Source: Aplectana chamaeleonis (taxonomy: Eukaryota > Nematoda > Chromadorea > Rhabditida > Cosmocercidae). Taken from it: a DNA stretch of 64,000 nt. Of this stretch, positions 1-8,632 are shown piece after piece. Position 1 is the stretch's first letter. The number at the start of each line of letters is the position of its first letter. Location: NCBI GenBank assembly GCA_029168955.1, contig JAPDOI010000416.1, positions 278,001-342,000 on the forward strand, given 5' to 3'. The position numbers and the translations under genes are program-made. The notes below the pieces were generated by a model, which worked only from the letters and a program-made list of their open reading frames with translations, did no database searches and was not told the origin of the DNA.

Positions 1-788
1 TTTCGATGGGAAGGGACAAGGAAAGTGACTCACAAGTTTGTTCCTTACTTTTTAACATTAACTATTTCACTTATTACTGCTTATCATATCAAGTGATATT
101 ATCAGTTGGTAGATCAAATCGCTAAAACACGTTGTAGGCTGTACTTTTCGATGGGAAGGGACAAGGAAAGTGACTCACAAGTTTGTTACTTACTGTTTAA
201 CATTAACTACTTCACTTATTACTGCTTATCATATCAAGTGATATTATCAGTTGGTAGATGAAATCGCTAAAACACGTTGTAGGCTGTACTTTTCGATGGG
301 AAGGGACAAGGAAAGTGACTCTACCCAAGTTTTGTTACTTACTGTTTAACATTAACTACTTCACTTATTACTGCTTATCATATCAAGTGATATTATCAGT
401 TGGTAGATCAAATCGCCCAAACAAGTTGTAGGTCTGTGCTTTTCGATGGAAGGGACAAGGAAAGTGACTCACAAGTTTGTTCCTTACTGTTTAACATTAA
501 CTATTTCAACTTATTACTGCTTATCATATCAAGTGATATTATCAGTTGAGTAGATCAAATCGCTAAAACACGTTGTAGGCTGTACTTTTCTGATGGGAAG
601 GGACAAGGAAAGTGACTCACAAGTTTGTTCCTTACTGTTTATCATTAACTATTTCACTTATTACTGCTTATCATATCAAGTGATATTATCAGTTGGTAGG
701 ATCAAATCGCTTTAAAACGCACGTTGTAGGTCTGTACTTTCGATGGGAAGGAGGACGAGGAAAGTGGACTCCACAAGTTTGTTACTTA
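1..788. repeat. 145-bp satellite, left block (about 5.4 monomers)
   Basis: Tandem copies of the same 145-bp monomer that fills 9525-46853. Repeated landmarks are the string CGATGGGAAGGGACAAGGAA, then GACTCACAAGTTTGTT, then CACTTATTACTGCTTATCAT, one set per monomer. The block stops at CTTA (785-788), where the LTR element begins, and the array resumes in the same phase at 9525. These monomers carry many one-base insertions (for example in 310-340, 420-460 and 700-780) that are rare in the right-hand array. I read this as poor consensus quality. No gene is present. Confidence 0.97.
785..788. other. Target site duplication, left (CTTA)
   Basis: CTTA ends the left satellite block and is repeated at 9525-9528, where the satellite resumes with CTTACTGTTTAAC. 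An uninterrupted monomer reads GTTACTTACTG with one CTTA, so these four bases are a duplication made on insertion of the LTR element. Confidence 0.88.
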
Positions 789-814
789 ATCACGTCGACT
801 GGTGGTTTAAGATG

Positions 815-820
815 TTTATT
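815..820 (-). terminator. LTR polyadenylation signal AATAAA (left LTR)
   Basis: The minus strand reads CCCAATAAACATC about 65 bp downstream of the TATA-like box and about 25 bp before the LTR end. This is the usual R-region place for a retroelement polyadenylation signal. Identical copies lie at 4584-4589 and 8659-8664. Confidence 0.6.
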
Positions 821-880
821 GGGAGAGTCTCTCCGCAAACCGACCAGTTATGACAATGAATCCTATACAACGGAACGCCT

Positions 881-909
881 CTCCTTAAAAAGGCAGAGGG
901 GGCGGGGTC
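881..909 (-). promoter_or_regulatory. LTR core promoter: GC box and TATA-like TTTTTAAG
   Basis: On the minus strand the LTR reads a GC-box-like CCCCGCCC (near 901-908) followed within about 10 bp by CTTTTTAAGGAG (near 883-894). About 65 bp further downstream is an AATAAA. This order is what an LTR U3/R boundary looks like. The same string occurs in the middle and right LTRs but is split there by MITEs at its TTAA. Promoter activity is inferred from the motifs only. Confidence 0.55.
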
Positions 910-1215
910 ATTCGATAGCTTAGCATGCGCTGCGTAACGAGATAGTACAGCGACAGGCATAGAGTGGCGAGGAGAGGGCAAAGGAGTGATCTCCTCAGCG
1001 TCTCTGCCTCTGCGCCGATTGATCGACGAAAACAACAACTAACCAGAATGAAAGGGAGGAATTAGGCTAGAAAAGAACTAAACAGAGAAACAACACTAAT
1101 AACTGCCTACATTACAAATGATAACTAACATTAGCAGTAGTAGTGAAGCCTAGGAAACATTTTGATCTACAATATGGCCGGGATCTCAGCACAATGTAAC
1201 CTACAATACTTAACA

Positions 1216-1227
1216 TGCCCCCTTCCC
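1216..1227 (-). other. Polypurine tract, copy 1
   Basis: The minus strand has GAAGGGGGCA directly before TGTTAAG, the first bases of the 3' LTR. This is the position and composition expected of a plus-strand primer for reverse transcription. It defines the LTR edge at 1215/1216. Confidence 0.8.
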
Positions 1228-1639
1228 GGGAGAAGAGTCGTCCCCTGACTCTACACTCTCCACATATCACAAGTTCCTTTCTACTGCAGGCAGTACCACA
1301 TGGTCCATACCATTGCGTCTGCGGTGGCTGTGTTCACACCAGCGTCAACGTCCCTTCGGTCGTGTGTGTCGCTGCAACTCTCCACACTGCATCCAGATAA
1401 TCTCGACCAGTGTATGGCTCCCTTCGATCGTCGCTTCACACGGTCACGTCCCACACTGCTGTTCCGACAGCCTTCTACACGATTTGCAGGTCTGAGCAGA
1501 TTCGCGTTGCTCCCTCGACGCTCCTCTGACATGAGTCATTCTGCGTGGCCTCATGTCCCCTGACAACCCATCAGCCTGGCTCTCCACAATGGGACACATC
1601 GGCCGTTCGCTCATGTTTTGTCGCTGCGCAACAATTCAC

Positions 1640-2441
1640 TGGGCGCAACTGCTTGTTCTTTGCGAGCACATGCTTCCTGTGCTGCTCAACTGCTTGTTCG
1701 GCCTTCTGTCGACACAATGTGTGCGTGGTTCACTGAGCACATCGTCCTTCCGTTCTGCGGAGACTTTGCTCCTGCAAAATTGTTTTGTGACAGAGTTTGG
1801 ACCACCGAGAGTCGCTCGACTGTACACCACTTTTGCACCAGGACACCGCGCAACTGATGCATTCTTGGTGTTGTTCCGGCTTACGCTTGTTCTTGGTTAA
1901 AAATGCGATGGCATCGCTCTTTGCCATATGAGAGATCGTCGCTCTTGTCAACCCTTTCAGGTTGAATCCCAGCTCGTTGCTAGAGCGTTTGTGCCAAGAA
2001 CTAGCATTCTATCGCCTCCTTCATCAACGAAACATGTGATCCTTTCGTTTCCTGCCTTGCTGCACTTTTTTATGGTGAGCCTAATCTGCTCCTTTGAAGA
2101 CCATAGGATCCCCTGAAGCATTGTACACTAGTGCGCACTCCTCGTATTGGGAATCTCTTCGACATCATTGTCCAAATCGAAACCAGAGTCAAGAGCTTCT
2201 TCCAACATTTCCAGAGAGGATGATGCTCACTTGGGAGCCTGTGTCCAACAAAGCTTGTCTCGAGAATCCGAGAAGATGTACCTCAGACAACATTGGGTCT
2301 TCCCACTAACTCAAGTCCCTGTGCTCTGGATGCGCCTACGGCTCCACAAATCCAATTCTCTGTTTCAGCAGAAAGCCGTGAAAGTTTTTCTTCACTGGCC
2401 TTCCCTCTGATGCACCAGTGCTTCCATTAACCCTCAGGGTG
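1640..2441 (-). pseudogene. Retroelement aspartic protease region, copy 1 (frameshifted)
   Basis: Homologous to 5863-6635 of copy 2. The catalytic DTGS codons are at 2234-2245 and the C-terminal LGTN motif is near 1987-1998, both on the minus strand and both typical of retropepsins encoded by nematode LTR elements. The frame is broken several times by one- and two-base indels. At two places copy 1 is the better version: around 2106-2112 it has two extra bases, and near 2200 it lacks an extra T, and both keep the frame open where copy 2 is broken. The base that makes the gag stop codon in copy 2 is different here (near 2442), so gag and protease were probably read together. The breaks are more likely consensus errors than biology. 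Confidence 0.7.
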
Positions 2442-4200
2442 TGAGGGCTCTCTAGAAAGCTCGGCTCTTTCGGGAAAGATGGCCAGTCCTGCCACAATTG
2501 TAGCACTTCAGTACGTTCTTTCGATTTTTTCCGCACTTGACGACGCAGCTACGGAGACCGTTTAGCTGGCTCTGATTTAGTGGAACAAGTAGGCGATTGA
2601 CTCTCCTGTTTTGACGGCGGAAACTCTGTCCCCTGCCTCACTTCGGCGGGTCTTGGTCGGCATGGCTGTGCAGCTTGCCGCATTGTTGGAAGCGACATCT
2701 CGACTTCTGCTCGCAGCGGTGAGCCAATCTTTGACCATTATCTCGTATTCACACCTCTACTGGCGCAGCCTCCAGCGTTGAGTATAGCTGCAAGTACTCA
2801 GGCCAGTCCGTGAGCTGTGTATTACGAGTTCCCTGTAGCCTCGCGTCTTCGAGCAGTTCTTCATCCGAGGCATTTGGATAAGCCATTCTAGTCAGTCGTT
2901 CAAGCCTCGATACAGAATCGAGTGACATCGACATCCTTCTTCAAGTGTTTCGAAGCTCCATATATAAGCTTTCATTTGCTGCGCAGGGTCGCCATGGCGC
3001 TCAGACTTTTCCGCATTCCATTGATGATTCCTTCCAGCCCTCCTTCGCGTGGTTGCGTTTCTTTGGCAAGCGCTTCAGCGACTGCTTTTTGGAAACCCAT
3101 CAAGCTTGGAGAAGAATAGGTGAACGAGCATGTGCATCGTCCAAACCTAGCTTGAGATAATACTTCATCCTAAACCTGACAACGAAGTCGTCAAACCGTC
3201 TCCCCTTAGGGTAGCTCTTTTTGAAAATCTTCCACATCTGGCAGACTCATCGCCGCAAAACATGTTTCCTATGTTTGGAATGCGTTCCGAGATTTTCGTA
3301 CCCACCTTTGCGGGACGGGACTCATCCGTGTTGGGAAAATCAACTTCTCAGGTGCTTTCCTGCAACGCTTCGTTCTCTGCGTTGCTGAACGAGCGTCTCA
3401 GATCATCCGCGAGTTGGTGCCCAGACCTCAACTCTCTATAAAGCTGAAAAAGATTTCTGCACTGACTGCTTCTTCACCGCGTGGTCCTGGATCGCACTTC
3501 TGCGTCACGGCCGAAAGTAACCAGTTCACTTCGGCCGTCGCTAGGCTGCTCAGAAGCCGTGTGGTGAGTCTCCTTAAAAACGTTTGGCCGCTTACGCTGG
3601 CACAAAACCAGTATTACAGTGTTCCGAACGACTGCACTGTTTGCAGGAATCAATCCAACGACTTTCATCCTTATCCACTAGTTGAGTAGCATCTACATGG
3701 AGCATGCTTGCTAAGCTCTCTTATGCACTGATCGTCATAAAGTGCTCGGCTTCTGTTGTAGCAGCTCTCCTGGACAGCCGGCAAAATCCTCAGAAAGTGT
3801 ACTTCTCGCGGACTGCAAGCAGATTCTCTACCTGCCTTAGTCTCCGCAATTCCACTTGCATGATTTGCACTGTTCGTCAATGGATGTTCCCACTTGTTGC
3901 ACGGCAGAACCCTTTAGCCACCGTTTTTCGGCGGGCTCGGCTCTTCTGGAGTTCTTCCACACAACATTCTCAGGACACCAACTGGCATGATTTTGATGCA
4001 TCCATCCATTGCAAAGAAGTTGCACTGTTCTCACCAGTTCCGTGCACTGATTCACTATGTTGTCGACCTTCTTCTCTTGAAGGTGGTTCATCGCCCACTC
4101 CAAGAGCGGATGAAAGTTGCTGGGAACATGGCGGACTGGCCAACCGTAGAACGGCTCATTCCGATGTAGTTTTCCTCGAAGCTTTACTGCTGGTAAACAT
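2442..4200 (-). pseudogene. Retroelement gag, copy 1 (many indels)
   Basis: This is the same gene as the intact 552-codon gag at 6636-8294. The start codon equivalent is at 4198-4200 and the CCHC knuckle region is near 2470-2520. It is about 100 bp longer than copy 2 because of scattered one- to three-base insertions (for example around 2530-2580, 2830-2850, 3110-3240, 3420-3480 and 4100-4140), so no reading frame stays open beyond roughly 90 codons on the coding strand. Substitutions are few compared with insertions. That bias is unlike normal decay and points to unpolished sequence or a very recent duplication carrying sequencing errors. Confidence 0.8.
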
Positions 4201-4537
4201 CGGTTCTTGCAGACGCCAACCGTCTTTTCAGGTTAGACTTCGGCCACGAGACACAGCCTCAATCAATACGTGCAGTCGAGCTCCGGAACGTGGCCAACGT
4301 GCCACGAAAAAGTATCCTCAACTTGCTTCGCGGAGATCGATCGACACGCACTCACAACACGCCGGTTCGAGAGACACGTATGTATCTCCGACACCACAGG
4401 TGCCGTACGGCAGTACACACGCCGATCGCTCCGCGAAGAGAGAGGTTACTCTCGCTTCCGCTTTACAGGAGCAGGACTACACGCCATGTAGCCGCTTGAA
4501 AGCGGGTTTAAGGGCGGATGGCTGGTCCTCTTTTTCG

Positions 4538-4555
4538 GCCTCAGTTCGGCCCCCA
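4538..4555 (-). other. Primer binding site, copy 1
   Basis: One base inside the middle LTR edge (ATCACG at 4557), the minus strand reads TGGGGGCCGAACTGAGG. It starts with TGG, the complement of a tRNA CCA end, and is followed by a sequence that would pair with a 3' acceptor arm ending TTCGGCCC. I cannot name the tRNA with confidence. The identical site is in copy 2 at 8614-8631. Confidence 0.65.
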
Positions 4556-4556
4556 A

Positions 4557-5475
4557 ATCACGTCGACTGGTGGTTTAAGATGTTTTATTGGGAGAGTAGT
4601 CTCTCCTAAACCGACCGAGTTATGACAATGAACTCCTATACAACGGAACGCCTCTCCTTTAAAGGCACAGTACAATCTTAAGATAAGGAATTTTGAGATT
4701 TTCATGTGGAATTCAGTGTAGAAGCACCCTTCTGTATAACACGTGCCAGATGCAAGATCTCAATTTCTCCAAATAAGCGAGATATAGTTGAGCACCACAG
4801 GCCTGACCCCCTTCGCTCACCACCACAGGCCCGACCTCCCAACAGATTTTCGGACTCGATAGCGGCTCAATGGATGGATGAATTCCAATAGGTCATCGTT
4901 CTTCAGCCCATTGCTGGGCTATCTCCTTATCACTGGCTCTCCGCCTCGCGCCAACGATCATGGTGATTGAAGAGAAATACAGGCCTGAGACAATTCGTCC
5001 ACCAATTTTTCACCCTCAAATTCTAGGCATCTTTGAAGAGCCATAACTCTGTTCAAAGGGGATCTTGGACGATTTTGGAGATACCTCTGTGATCAGCGTG
5101 TGACTCTCTCCAAGATAAGCATGGAATCTGAAAACTAATTTTCTGGGTGTCCTGTGCCTTTAAAAAGGCAGAGGGCGGGGTCATTCGATAGCAGCATGCG
5201 CTGCGACGAGATAGTACAGCGACAGGCATAGAGTGGCGAGGAAGGCAAGAGTGATCTCTTCGCGTCCCTGCCTCTGCGCCGATTGATCGACGAAAACAAC
5301 AACTAACCGAATGAAAGGGAGGAATTAGGCTAGAAAGAACTAAACAGAGAAACAACACTAATAACTGCCTACATTACAAATGTTAACTAACATTAGCAGT
5401 AGTAGTGAAGCCTAGGGAAACATTTTGATCTACAATAGCCGGATCTCAGCACAATGTAACCTACAATACTTAACA
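4557..5475 (-). repeat. LTR, middle (shared), split by a MITE
   Basis: Serves as 5' LTR of copy 1 and 3' LTR of copy 2. Its two halves (4557-4662 and 5160-5475) match the uninterrupted left LTR on either side of TTAA. The inserted 497 bp is a MITE. AATAAA on the minus strand is at 4584-4589. A single LTR shared by two internal regions is the signature of recombination between two elements or of tandem integration. Confidence 0.88.
4663..5159. mobile_element. MITE I, TTAA-flanked, inserted in the middle LTR
   Basis: 497 bp between duplicated TTAA (4659-4662 and 5160-5163). Ends are AGGCACAGTACA and, inverted, AGGCACAGGACA. The right part read in reverse complement (5120 back to about 4975) aligns with the left part of MITE II from 8762: both have TGCTTATCTTGGAG, CACGCTGATCACA, GAGTTA-GGCTC, GACGA-TTGTCTC and GCCTGTATTT in the same order. 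The two are therefore one family in opposite orientation. No transposase is encoded. Reading the duplication as TTAA suggests piggyBac-like mobilisation, but TA with one more terminal base (AAGGCACAG) fits equally well, so the superfamily is unresolved. Confidence 0.8.
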
Positions 5476-5486
5476 TGCCCCCCTTC
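5476..5486 (-). other. Polypurine tract, copy 2
   Basis: The minus strand reads CGAAGGGGGGCA and then TGTTAAG, the start of the middle LTR. It has the same position and composition as in copy 1, with one more G. Confidence 0.8.
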
Positions 5487-5862
5487 GGAGAAGAGTCGTC
5501 CCTGACTCTACACTTCCACATATCACAAGTTCTTTCACAGGCAGTACCATGGTCCATACCATTGCGTCTGCGGCTAGTTCACACCAGCGTCAACGTCCCT
5601 TCGGTCGTGTCGCTGTCCTCCACTTGCATCCAGATAATCTCGACCAGTGTATGGCTCCTTCGATCGTCGCTTTCACACACGTCCTACACTGCTGTTCCGA
5701 CAGCCTCTTACCGGATTTGCAGGTCTGAGCAGATTCGCGTTGCTCCTCGACGCTCCTCTGACATGATCATTCTGCGTGGCCTATGTCCCTGACAACCATC
5801 AGCCTGGCTATCACAATGGGACACATCGGCCGTTCGCTCATGTTTTGTCGCTGCGCAACAAT
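5487..5862 (-). other. Post-protease tail of copy 2: no RT, RNase H or integrase
   Basis: These 376 nt lie between the end of the protease frame and the purine tract. I looked for reverse transcriptase signatures (YxDD), RNase H and integrase zinc or DDE motifs in the minus-strand frames and found none. The stretch is also far too short for a pol domain. The corresponding stretch of copy 1 (1228-1639) is the same sequence with extra bases. The element therefore stops after protease by deletion or by design. Confidence 0.7.
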
Positions 5863-6635
5863 TCACTGGGCGCAACTGCTTGTTCTTTGCGAGCACATGC
5901 TTCCTGTGCTGCTCAACTCTTGTTCGGCCTTCTGTCGACACAATGTGTGCGGGTTCACTGAGCACATCGTCCTTCCGTTCTGCGGAGACTTTTGCTCCTG
6001 CAAAATTGTTTGTGACAGGAGCTTGACCACCGAAGTCGCTCGACTGTACACCACTTTTGCACCAGGACACCGCGCAACTGATGCATTCTGGTGTTGTTCC
6101 GGCTTACGCTTGTTCTTGGTTGCACCGATGGCATCGCCTTTGCCATGAGAGATCGTCGCTCTTGTCAACCCTTTCAGGTTGAATCCCAGCTTTGCTAGAG
6201 CGTTTGTGCCAAGAACTAGCATTCTATCGCCTCCCTTCATCACGAAACATGTGATCCTTCGTTTCCTGCCTTGCTGCACTTTTATGGTGAGCCTAACTGC
6301 TCCTTTGAAGACCATAGGATCCTGAAGCATTGTACACTAGTGCGCACCCTCTCGTATTGGAATCTCTTCGACATCATTGTCCAAATCGAAACCAGAGTCA
6401 AGAGCTTCTTTCCAACATTTCCAGAGGGATGATGCTCACTTGGGAGCCTGTGTCCAACAAAGCTTGTCTCGAGAATCCGAGAAGATGTACCTCAGACGAC
6501 ATTGGTCTTCCCACTAACTCGTCCTGTGCTCTGGATGCGCCTACGGCTCCAATAAATCCACTTGTTCAGCGAAGCCGTGAAGTTTTTCACTGGCCTTCCC
6601 TCTGATGCACCAGTGCCTCCATTAACCTCAGGGTG
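5863..6635 (-). pseudogene. Retroelement aspartic protease region, copy 2 (frameshifted)
   Basis: The catalytic motif LLDTGSQVSIIP is encoded near 6425-6460 (DTGS codons 6443-6454), and the C-terminal VLGTNALAKLGF near 6180-6216 (LGTN codons 6202-6213). Both are landmarks of a retropepsin-type aspartic protease, which acts as a dimer to mature Gag. The two motifs are in different frames (offset 241 nt), and the DTGS frame differs from gag. Breaks sit near an extra T around 6410 and a missing pair of bases near 6321. Copy 1 lacks both faults, so they are probably indel errors. The last open piece runs 5863-6330, 155 codons, beginning inside the domain. Confidence 0.8.
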
Positions 6636-8294
6636 TCAGGGCTCTCTAGAAGCTCGGCACTTACGGGAAAGATGGCCAGTCCTGCCACAAGTGTAGCACT
6701 TCAGTACGTTCTTCGATTTTCCACTTGACGACGCAGCTACGGAACCGTTTGCTGGCTCTGATTTAGTGGAACAAGTAGGCGATTGACTCTCCTGTTTTGA
6801 CGGCGGAAACCTGTCCCTGCCTACTTCGGCGGGTCTTGGTCGGCATGGCTGTGCAGCTTGCCGCATTGTTGAAGCGACATCTCGACTTCGCTCGCAGCGC
6901 TGAGCCAATCTTTTGACCATCTCGTATTCACACCCTACTGGCGCAGCCTCCAGCGTTGAGTATAGCTGCAAGTACTCGGGCCAGTCCGTGAGTTGTATTA
7001 CGAGTTCCCCAGCTCGCGTCTTCGGCAGTTCTTCATCCGAGGCATTTGTATAAGCCATTCTAGTCAGTCGTTCAAGCTCGATACAGAATCGAGTGACATC
7101 GACATCCTTCTTCAAGTGTTTCAGCTCCATATAAGCTTTCATTTGCTGCGCAGGGTCGCTAGCGCTCAGACTTTTCCGCATTCCATTGATGATTCCTTCC
7201 AGCCCTCCTTCGCGGACGTTTCTTGGCAGCGCTTCAGCGACTGCTTTTGGAAACCCATCAAGCTTGGAGAAGAATAGGTGAACGAGCATGTCATCGTCCA
7301 AACCTAGCTTGAGATACTTCATCCTAAACCTGACAACGAAGTCGTCAAACCGTCTCCCCTTAGGGTCTTTGAAAATCTCCACATCTGGCAGACTCATCGC
7401 CGCAAACATGTTTCCTATGTTTGAATGCGTTCCGAGATTTTCGTACCCACCTTGCGGGACGGGACTCATCCGTGTTGGGAAAATCAACTTCTCAGGTCTT
7501 TCCTGCAACGCTTCGTTCTCTGCGTTGTTGAACGAGCGTCTCAGATCATCCGCGAGTTGGTGCCCAGACTCAACTCTATGCTGAAAAGATTGCACTGACT
7601 GCTTCTTCACCGCTGGTCCTGGATCGCACTCTGCGTTACGGCCGAAGTAACAGTTCACTTCGCCGTCGCTAGGCTGCTCAGAAGCCGTGTGGTGAGTCTC
7701 CTTAAAAACGTTTGGCTGCTTACGCTGGCACAAACCAGTATTACAGTGTTCCGAACGACTGCACTGTTTGCAGGAATCAACCAACGATTTCATCCTATCC
7801 ACTAGTTGAGTAGCATCTACATGGAGCATGCTTGCTAGCTCTCTTATGCACTGATCGTCATGCTCGGCTTGTTGTAGCAGCTCTCCCTGGACAGCCGGCA
7901 AATCCTCAGAAAGTGTACTTCTCGCGGACTGCAGCAGATTCTCTACCTGCCTTAGTCTCCGCAATTCCACTTGCATGATTTTGCACTGTTCGTCAATGGA
8001 TGTTCCCACTTGTTGCACGAACCCTTTAGCCACCGTTTTTCGGCGGGCTCGGCTCTTCTGGAGTTCTTCCACAACATTCTCAGGGACACCACTCATGATT
8101 TTGATGCATCCATCCATTGCAAAGCTGCACTGTCTCACCAGTTCCGTGCACTGATTTACTATGTTGTCGACCTTCTTCTCTTGAAGGTGGTTCATCGCCT
8201 CCAAGGCGGATAGTTTCTGGAACATGGCGGACTGGCCAACCGTAGAACGGCTCATTCCGATGTAGTTTTCCTCAGCTTTACTGCTGGTAAACAT
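6636..8294 (-). CDS. gag: Gag polyprotein of LTR retroelement (CCHC zinc knuckle)
   Basis: 552 codons, the only long credible coding frame in the left half. The N-terminal third (about residues 20-160) is rich in Gln, Glu, Leu and Arg with a helical, coiled-coil look. A Cys-rich patch follows near 180-200. Around residues 300-470 lies the capsid-like part, including FDDFVVRFRMKYLKLGL, FFSKLDGFPKAVAEALP and LTDWPEYLQLYSTLE. A Ser/Pro-rich linker leads to CYTCGRTGHLSRKC (about 533-546), a CX2CX4HX4C knuckle that binds RNA during packaging. The style matches Gag proteins I know from nematode LTR elements. The start is the first ATG after the leader of about 338 nt. The stop is TGA at 6636-6638. 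Copy 1 has TCA at that base, so Gag and protease may once have been continuous. Confidence 0.9.
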   Translation of the reverse strand: MFTSSKAEENYIGMSRSTVGQSAMFQKLSALEAMNHLQEKKVDNIVNQCTELVRQCSFAMDGCIKIMSGVPENVVEELQKSRARRKTVAKGFVQQVGTSIDEQCKIMQVELRRLRQVENLLQSARSTLSEDLPAVQGELLQQAEHDDQCIRELASMLHVDATQLVDRMKSLVDSCKQCSRSEHCNTGLCQRKQPNVFKETHHTASEQPSDGEVNCYFGRNAECDPGPAVKKQSVQSFQHRVESGHQLADDLRRSFNNAENEALQERPEKLIFPTRMSPVPQGGYENLGTHSNIGNMFAAMSLPDVEIFKDPKGRRFDDFVVRFRMKYLKLGLDDDMLVHLFFSKLDGFPKAVAEALPRNVREGGLEGIINGMRKSLSASDPAQQMKAYMELKHLKKDVDVTRFCIELERLTRMAYTNASDEELPKTRAGELVIQLTDWPEYLQLYSTLEAAPVGCEYEMVKRLAQRCERSRDVASTMRQAAQPCRPRPAEVGRDRFPPSKQESQSPTCSTKSEPANGSVAASSSGKSKNVLKCYTCGRTGHLSRKCRASREP

Positions 8295-8613
8295 CGGTTC
8301 TTGCAGACGCTAACCGTCTTTCAGGTTAGACTTCGGCCACGAGACACAGCCTCAATCAATACGCAGTCGAGCTCCGGAACGTGGCCAACGCCACGAAAAA
8401 GTATCCTCAACACTTCGCGGAGATCGATCGACACGCACTCACAACACACCGGTTCGAGAGACACTTATGTATCTCACACACCACAGCGTACGGCAGTACA
8501 CACGCCGATCGCTCCGCGAAGGAGAGGTTACTCTGCTTCCTTTACAGGAGCAGGACTACACGCCGTAGCCGCTTGAAAGCGGTTTAAGGGCGGATGGCTG
8601 GTCCTCTTCTTCG
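8295..8613 (-). other. Gag leader (5' untranslated, packaging region)
   Basis: About 320 nt between the primer binding site and the Gag start of copy 2. It has no open frame of note on the minus strand. This is where retroelements usually hold packaging and dimerisation signals. I see short GC-rich self-complementary stretches (for example GCGTGTCGATCGATCTCCGC-like sequence near 8418-8437, minus strand) but no defined structure. Copy 1 equivalent: 4201-4537. Confidence 0.5.
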
Positions 8614-8631
8614 GCCTCAGTTCGGCCCCCA
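8614..8631 (-). other. Primer binding site, copy 2
   Basis: The minus strand reads TGGGGGCCGAACTGAGG, separated by one base (8632) from the LTR end CGTGAT. It is identical to the copy 1 site. It implies priming by a tRNA whose 3' end is TTCGGCC plus discriminator C plus CCA. The tRNA is not identified. Confidence 0.65.
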
Positions 8632-8632
8632 A

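Larger units (their letters stand above)
789..1215 (-). repeat. LTR, left (3' LTR of the element), with empty MITE site
   Basis: About 427 bp, running from ATCACGTCGAC to CAATACTTAACA on the plus strand. It is the only uninterrupted LTR of the three, with an empty site CTCCTTAAAAAGG at 881-893. Without their MITE inserts the other two LTRs are about 415-418 bp, so this one is inflated by a few one-base insertions. On the minus strand it starts TGTTAAG directly after the purine tract. The other end, CGTGAT, is not the canonical CA. Confidence 0.9.

Noticed and set aside
1228..1640. Reverse transcriptase or integrase beyond the protease of copy 1
   Set aside because: Same sequence as 5487-5862 with extra bases. 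No pol motif in any minus-strand frame, and too short.
3704..4609. 301-codon plus-strand frame as a gene
   Set aside because: It lies antisense to gag copy 1 and leader, has no domain, and is not conserved in copy 2 (5476-8632).
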